DNA of 6,258 nt, from NCBI GenBank assembly GCA_015222595.1, contig JADFVP010000209.1, positions 1-6,258 of the forward strand, read 5' to 3'. Position 1 is the stretch's first letter; each line of letters opens with the position of its first letter. The stretch comes from Pseudomonadota bacterium. GTDB lineage: Bacteria; Desulfobacterota; GWC2-55-46; JADFVP01. The position numbers were made by a program, and so were the translations under genes. Positions 5,581 through 6,258 of the stretch are shown piece after piece. The notes below the pieces were generated by a model. The model saw nothing but the letters and a program-made list of their open reading frames with translations. It was not told the DNA's origin and ran no database searches.

Positions 5581-5593
5581 CCTGAAAAGTCAA
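5566..5593 (-). promoter_or_regulatory. Candidate promoter of the GntR gene
   Basis: On the minus strand TTGACT (5593-5588) and TATACA (5571-5566) are separated by 16 nt. The match to the sigma70 consensus is five of six and four of six. An AT-rich run (TATAAAATAA) lies just upstream. Transcription would begin near 5559, about 100 nt before the preferred start codon. The -10 box lies inside the palindrome, so a bound dimer should block the promoter. Confidence 0.55.
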
Positions 5594-5699
5594 GGTTATT
5601 TTATAGCTTACGCCACCGGAACGGGCCCCTACCAAGGGCAGCCCCTAAGCCTAGATGGGCCAAAGACCGAGCTTGAACGCTTATACCTACCTGCAATCC
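5594..5699. other. Intergenic region between divergent genes, no gene recognised
   Basis: No frame here looks coding and no known RNA gene or riboswitch is recognisable. The stretch holds several short GC-rich inverted repeats built on GGGCC/GGCCC (around 5623-5661), and GGCCAA (5658-5663) is mirrored by TTGGCC at 5706-5711. These could fold if transcribed, but no promoter or terminator frames them. Confidence 0.35.
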
Positions 5700-5728
5700 T
5701 TGCTATTGGCCACCTTAATAGATATAGT
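5700..5728 (+). promoter_or_regulatory. Candidate promoter of the TIM-barrel gene
   Basis: TTGCTA (5700-5705) and TATAGT (5723-5728) are spaced by 17 nt, matching the sigma70 consensus at four and five of six positions. Transcription would start near 5735 and leave a leader of about 70 nt. That leader includes a short GGCCC/GGGCC hairpin (about 5772-5790) upstream of the start codon. Confidence 0.45.
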
Positions 5729-5806
5729 CTGCTTAATAAATTAAAGACTAAATGAAACATACCAAACAGAGGGCCCGGATGAGAGGGGCCGAACGGAACA
5801 GTAGAG

Positions 5807-6258
5807 ATGGTCCAGACCACCCCGGTTCAGGTACATATTCCTTACAGGAAGCTTATCAGCGAGATAGACAGTATTGTCGAGGCGCGGATAAACCCCGAAA
5901 TATATCTCGACGGAGAGCATCTTGAAGAGGCTGTGGCCGATACGGCGCAACTCGACAGGGTAAGCGCACGTCTTGCAGACGCGAACCTCAGCATCACCAT
6001 GCATGGACCGTACATGGGAACCAACCCCGGCAGCCCGGACGAGATGAAGAGGCAGAGCACGGTCGGTATCTACCGTACGGCGCTAAGAGCCGCGAAGCAT
6101 CTGAAGCCGATAAACATAGTGCTGCACGCAGGGTACGACGACGACCGGTTCAATGGCGACGTTGACTGGTGGCTCCACCAGTCGATGAAGACGTGGACCG
6201 ATATAGTAAAGGAGTCCGAGGATATCGGCGTAACAGTAGCGGCCGAGAATATCTTCGA
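5807..6258 (+). CDS. Sugar phosphate isomerase/epimerase-like TIM-barrel protein (AP endonuclease 2 / xylose isomerase-like), 3' end cut by window
   Basis: The 150 complete codons read as the first half of a TIM barrel of the xylose isomerase-like superfamily. Strand-like segments carry VQVHIPYRKL (7-16), INPEIYLDG (28-36), LSITMHGPYMG (61-71), INIVLHAGY (102-110) and VTVAAENIF (142-150). His66, His107 and Glu147 fall where endonuclease IV and its relatives hold metal ligands (His69, His109 and Glu145 in E. coli Nfo), so a divalent-metal enzyme is likely. The length and wording of the motifs fit the sugar isomerase/epimerase group better than true DNA-repair Nfo, but the substrate cannot be told. 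The ATG at 5807 is the first start after an in-frame stop at 5780; its ribosome site is weak (GGA 9 nt upstream). It is divergent from the FCD regulator, about 350 bp between start codons. The gene continues beyond the window. Confidence 0.85.
   Translation, partial: MVQTTPVQVHIPYRKLISEIDSIVEARINPEIYLDGEHLEEAVADTAQLDRVSARLADANLSITMHGPYMGTNPGSPDEMKRQSTVGIYRTALRAAKHLKPINIVLHAGYDDDRFNGDVDWWLHQSMKTWTDIVKESEDIGVTVAAENIF

Noticed and set aside
5267..5635. Minus-strand 122-codon frame upstream of and overlapping the GntR gene
   Set aside because: It is an out-of-frame reading of the regulator's well-supported helix-turn-helix region.
5600..5700. GC-rich intergenic stretch as a tRNA, SRP RNA or riboswitch
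   Set aside because: No cloverleaf, no GGAA-tetraloop SRP core and no recognisable riboswitch core; the pairings are short and inconsistent.
5450..5755. Plus-strand open frame of 101 codons over the GntR leader and intergenic region
   Set aside because: It overlaps the regulator start, the palindrome and both promoters in the opposite sense, and its composition is not protein-like.

Overview
The window reads as chromosomal DNA of a Gram-negative, probably deltaproteobacterial (Desulfobacterota-like), bacterium. This rests on protein flavour (Rho, RluA-family synthase, PgeF, CoaE, an FCD-type GntR regulator and an Nfo-like TIM-barrel protein), a moderate G+C content by eye, and ready use of the AUA isoleucine codon. 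There is no 16S gene or other decisive marker, so the placement is an inference.

Layout. All confident genes from position 1 to about 5457 lie on the minus strand. Reading in the direction of transcription, from the right: (i) a GntR/FCD regulator (5457-4756) whose 3' end overlaps a small unrecognised 88-aa helical protein (4772-4506); (ii) a 119-bp gap with an 11-bp direct repeat and a T9 tract; (iii) a tight housekeeping cluster rluD - pgeF - coaE (4386-1838) with an 18 to 36 bp gap and then an ATGA overlap; (iv) a 271-bp gap holding a good sigma70-type promoter and a long leader; (v) rho (1566-232), closed by a strong intrinsic terminator; (vi) the first 41 codons of a membrane protein with a TTG start, cut by the window edge. 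On the plus strand, divergent from the GntR gene, a sugar-isomerase/AP-endonuclease-2-like TIM-barrel gene begins at 5807 and runs off the right edge.

How the parts fit. rluD, pgeF and coaE serve 23S rRNA pseudouridylation, correction of peptidoglycan precursors (or purine metabolism) and the last step of coenzyme A synthesis; they look co-transcribed and translationally coupled. rho seems to be transcribed separately, and its leader carries a 34-nt stretch without G and rich in C just before the start codon, the kind of RNA Rho binds, which suggests autoregulation. The GntR gene has a perfect 15-bp palindrome over its own -10 box, suggesting autorepression.

I see no CRISPR array, transposon, tRNA, rRNA or phage gene. 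This is mostly an ordinary core-genome region. The most rewarding details are regulatory: the rho leader, the GntR operator, the unexplained direct repeats upstream of rluD, and the unnamed small protein.
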